From Cloacimonetes bacterium UBA6097 (GTDB lineage: Bacteria; Cloacimonadota; Cloacimonadia; Cloacimonadales; Cloacimonadaceae), in the NCBI GenBank assembly GCA_002435865.1, contig DIWV01000007.1, forward strand, positions 631,898-658,044: 26,147 bases of DNA, read 5' to 3'. Shown here in pieces: positions 24,970 through 26,147 of the stretch; position 1 is the stretch's first letter, and each line of letters starts with the position of its first letter. The notes below the pieces were generated by a model. The model saw only the letters and a list, made by a program, of their open reading frames with translations, did not search any database and had not been told where the DNA came from. The translations under genes and the position numbers were made by a program.

Positions 24970-25917
24970 CTATTTAATCTTTTCACCGTCTTTATATAGA
25001 GAAGTTTCAATAATGTTCCCCAGGTTATCATACCTATTCCAGGTGCCCTCTTCTTTGCCACTGAGATAGTTTCCTTCAATCAATTTATTGCCATAGGCAT
25101 CAAGAAGAACCCAGGCTCCTTCTTTTTTATCGTTTATATAACTTCCCTTGCTGAGCCTGCCCATGATGTCCCATTCCTGCCAAAAACCATCTCTTAGTCC
25201 ATTCGAATAACTGCCAATAAAGCACGGTTTCTCATTCTTATACCGGCATACCCAGGTCCCGTCAGGCTTCCCATTTGTAAAACTGCCCTCTGCAATATCT
25301 CCATTTTCTCTATATTCAGCCCAAACTCCGGTCTGAACTCCATTGTGAAACCTGCCCTCAGATTTGAGAGAACCGTCAGCATAATAAAATGTCCACTGAC
25401 CTTCAGGCACATCATTTGCATAACTGCCAATCCCGTAGTTTCCATCCTTATCCCATTGCTTCCAGATGCCACTTCTCTTACCATCTGTGAAATTGCCCTG
25501 AAATTGAGGTTTTCCATCAGGATAATAATAAACAGCAGGTCCCTCTAATTGCCCCATATAATAATTCAGGACTTTCAATTTATCACCATTCTCAGAAAAA
25601 TACTTAACTTCTCCATCCACATAAACGTCAGGGTCAAGCGATCTGACAGGTGTCTGGAAATATAGTTTTCCGGATTTGTAATAATAATTTACATAGCCGA
25701 TAGGCCTGCCGGACACATAATTTGCGACCTTATAATAGGGATAATGGATGCTGTCCTGGGTGGTGGTAAGGTTTTTATCAAGATAAATAATCCACTTGCC
25801 AACGCGTGTTCCTTTACCATCAGTTGAATTTATTGCAATGAGTCGTACTGGAATAACAAGGCAGACCATGATAATGATTATAAACAATGTAATACTCTTT
25901 CTCATACTAAGTTTCAT
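24970..25917 (-). CDS. Exported MORN-repeat protein
   Basis: A 315-residue protein with an N-terminal hydrophobic segment (about 9-28), either a signal peptide or a membrane anchor, followed by about eleven imperfect repeats of 22-24 residues filling the rest. The clearest are PEGQWTFYYADGSLKSEGRF, QTGVWAEYRENGDIAEGSF, RDGFWQEWDIMGRLSKGSY, KEGAWVLLDAYGNKLIEGNY and EEGTWNRYDNLGNIIETSLY. The pattern G-x-W-x-x-Y-x-x-x-G-x-x-x-x-x-G-x-Y identifies MORN_2/YwqK-type repeats, which form open beta sheets and often bind partners; no enzyme activity is implied. The ATG at 25917 has GGAGAAGAGG before it. It has a strong promoter of its own and 119 bases follow before the mntH start. Confidence 0.85.
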   Translation of the reverse strand: MKLSMRKSITLFIIIIMVCLVIPVRLIAINSTDGKGTRVGKWIIYLDKNLTTTQDSIHYPYYKVANYVSGRPIGYVNYYYKSGKLYFQTPVRSLDPDVYVDGEVKYFSENGDKLKVLNYYMGQLEGPAVYYYPDGKPQFQGNFTDGKRSGIWKQWDKDGNYGIGSYANDVPEGQWTFYYADGSLKSEGRFHNGVQTGVWAEYRENGDIAEGSFTNGKPDGTWVCRYKNEKPCFIGSYSNGLRDGFWQEWDIMGRLSKGSYINDKKEGAWVLLDAYGNKLIEGNYLSGKEEGTWNRYDNLGNIIETSLYKDGEKIK

Positions 25918-25978
25918 TCCCTCTTCTCCAACAGATGAGCTATTTCATGCTATTCCAAATACTTTGATTAATAACTAA

Positions 25979-26006
25979 ATTATAATGAATCAACCTATCT
26001 TGTCAA
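25979..26006 (-). promoter_or_regulatory. Consensus sigma-70-like promoter of the MORN-repeat gene
   Basis: On the minus strand TTGACA (26006-26001) and TATAAT (25984-25979) are both perfect and 16 bases apart, about 60 bases before the ATG at 25917. An 8-bp inverted repeat, CTTGTCAA (25999-26006) with TTGACAAG (26025-26032), covers the -35 hexamer and could be an operator. Confidence 0.65.
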
Positions 26007-26147
26007 GTTCAAATAGCATTCACTTTGACAAGGAGCAAAAATAAAATCAAAAAAATTAAAAATATTGAAATGTGCTTGACAGAAAATAGGAGGTAAGAAG
26101 ATTGGCATAACCGGTGCTTGTGAAGCGTGAAATTTGCGTTTTACAGG

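Noticed and set aside
26076..26147. Plus-strand promoter and gene start at the right edge (TTGACA, then AGGAGG)
   Set aside because: The -10 position reads AAGATT, only three matches, and the frame after AGGAGG begins with ATT and stops after nine codons.
1..26147. CRISPR array, insertion sequence, tRNA or rRNA gene
   Set aside because: No regularly spaced repeats, transposase motifs, cloverleaf-like segments or rRNA-like stretches were seen.

Overview
All genes recognised in this window lie on the minus strand, packed head to tail with short gaps or overlaps. The organism is most likely a member of the FCB superphylum, and Candidatus Cloacimonadota is my best guess. The reasons are the AT-rich DNA, a gingipain-like C25 peptidase with a YPNP/FlgD-Ig type C-terminal domain directly followed by a PorV/PorQ-family barrel, a type 3 (archaeal-like) prolyl-tRNA synthetase, and 'GTCATCCTGAGC...GTCGAA'-type intergenic repeats. 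This placement is inference from gene content; no marker was compared by search.

Reading in the direction of transcription (right to left), the window opens with a MORN-repeat exported protein (25917-24970) behind a consensus sigma-70-like promoter. Next come an Nramp metal transporter (24850-23582) and a small protein of unknown function (23415-22966).

A six-gene unit follows (22803-11959): proS, cinA, purD, a 1665-residue C25 peptidase, a PorV/PorQ-like protein and a lipoprotein. It has its own TTGACA-16-AATAAT promoter. The peptidase-barrel order resembles the porU-porV order of the type IX secretion system (T9SS), so the last three genes probably form a cell-surface module riding on a housekeeping operon.

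A 340-bp gap carries a perfect 27-bp hairpin and a promoter. A second, 15-gene unit then runs without a clear break from 11618 to 395: an SLBB export protein, a Wzc-like tyrosine kinase/co-polymerase, ispE, prs, rplY, pth, rpsF, ssb, rpsR, a DUF2232 membrane protein, rplI, a membrane protein, a DUF721/DciA-like protein, rpe and ffh. It joins the classical prs-ctc-pth and rpsF-ssb-rpsR-rplI strings into one array headed by two exopolysaccharide-type genes. The last 394 bases, downstream of ffh, hold an interleaved inverted-repeat element and no gene.

No rRNA, tRNA, CRISPR array, transposase or riboswitch was recognised. The least ordinary items are the porU/porV-like module, the Tyr13 tail of the kinase whose codon repeat abuts the ispE start, the apparent AUA/AUU start of the DUF2232 gene, the 90-residue Lys/Glu-rich tail of L9, and the long perfect hairpin.
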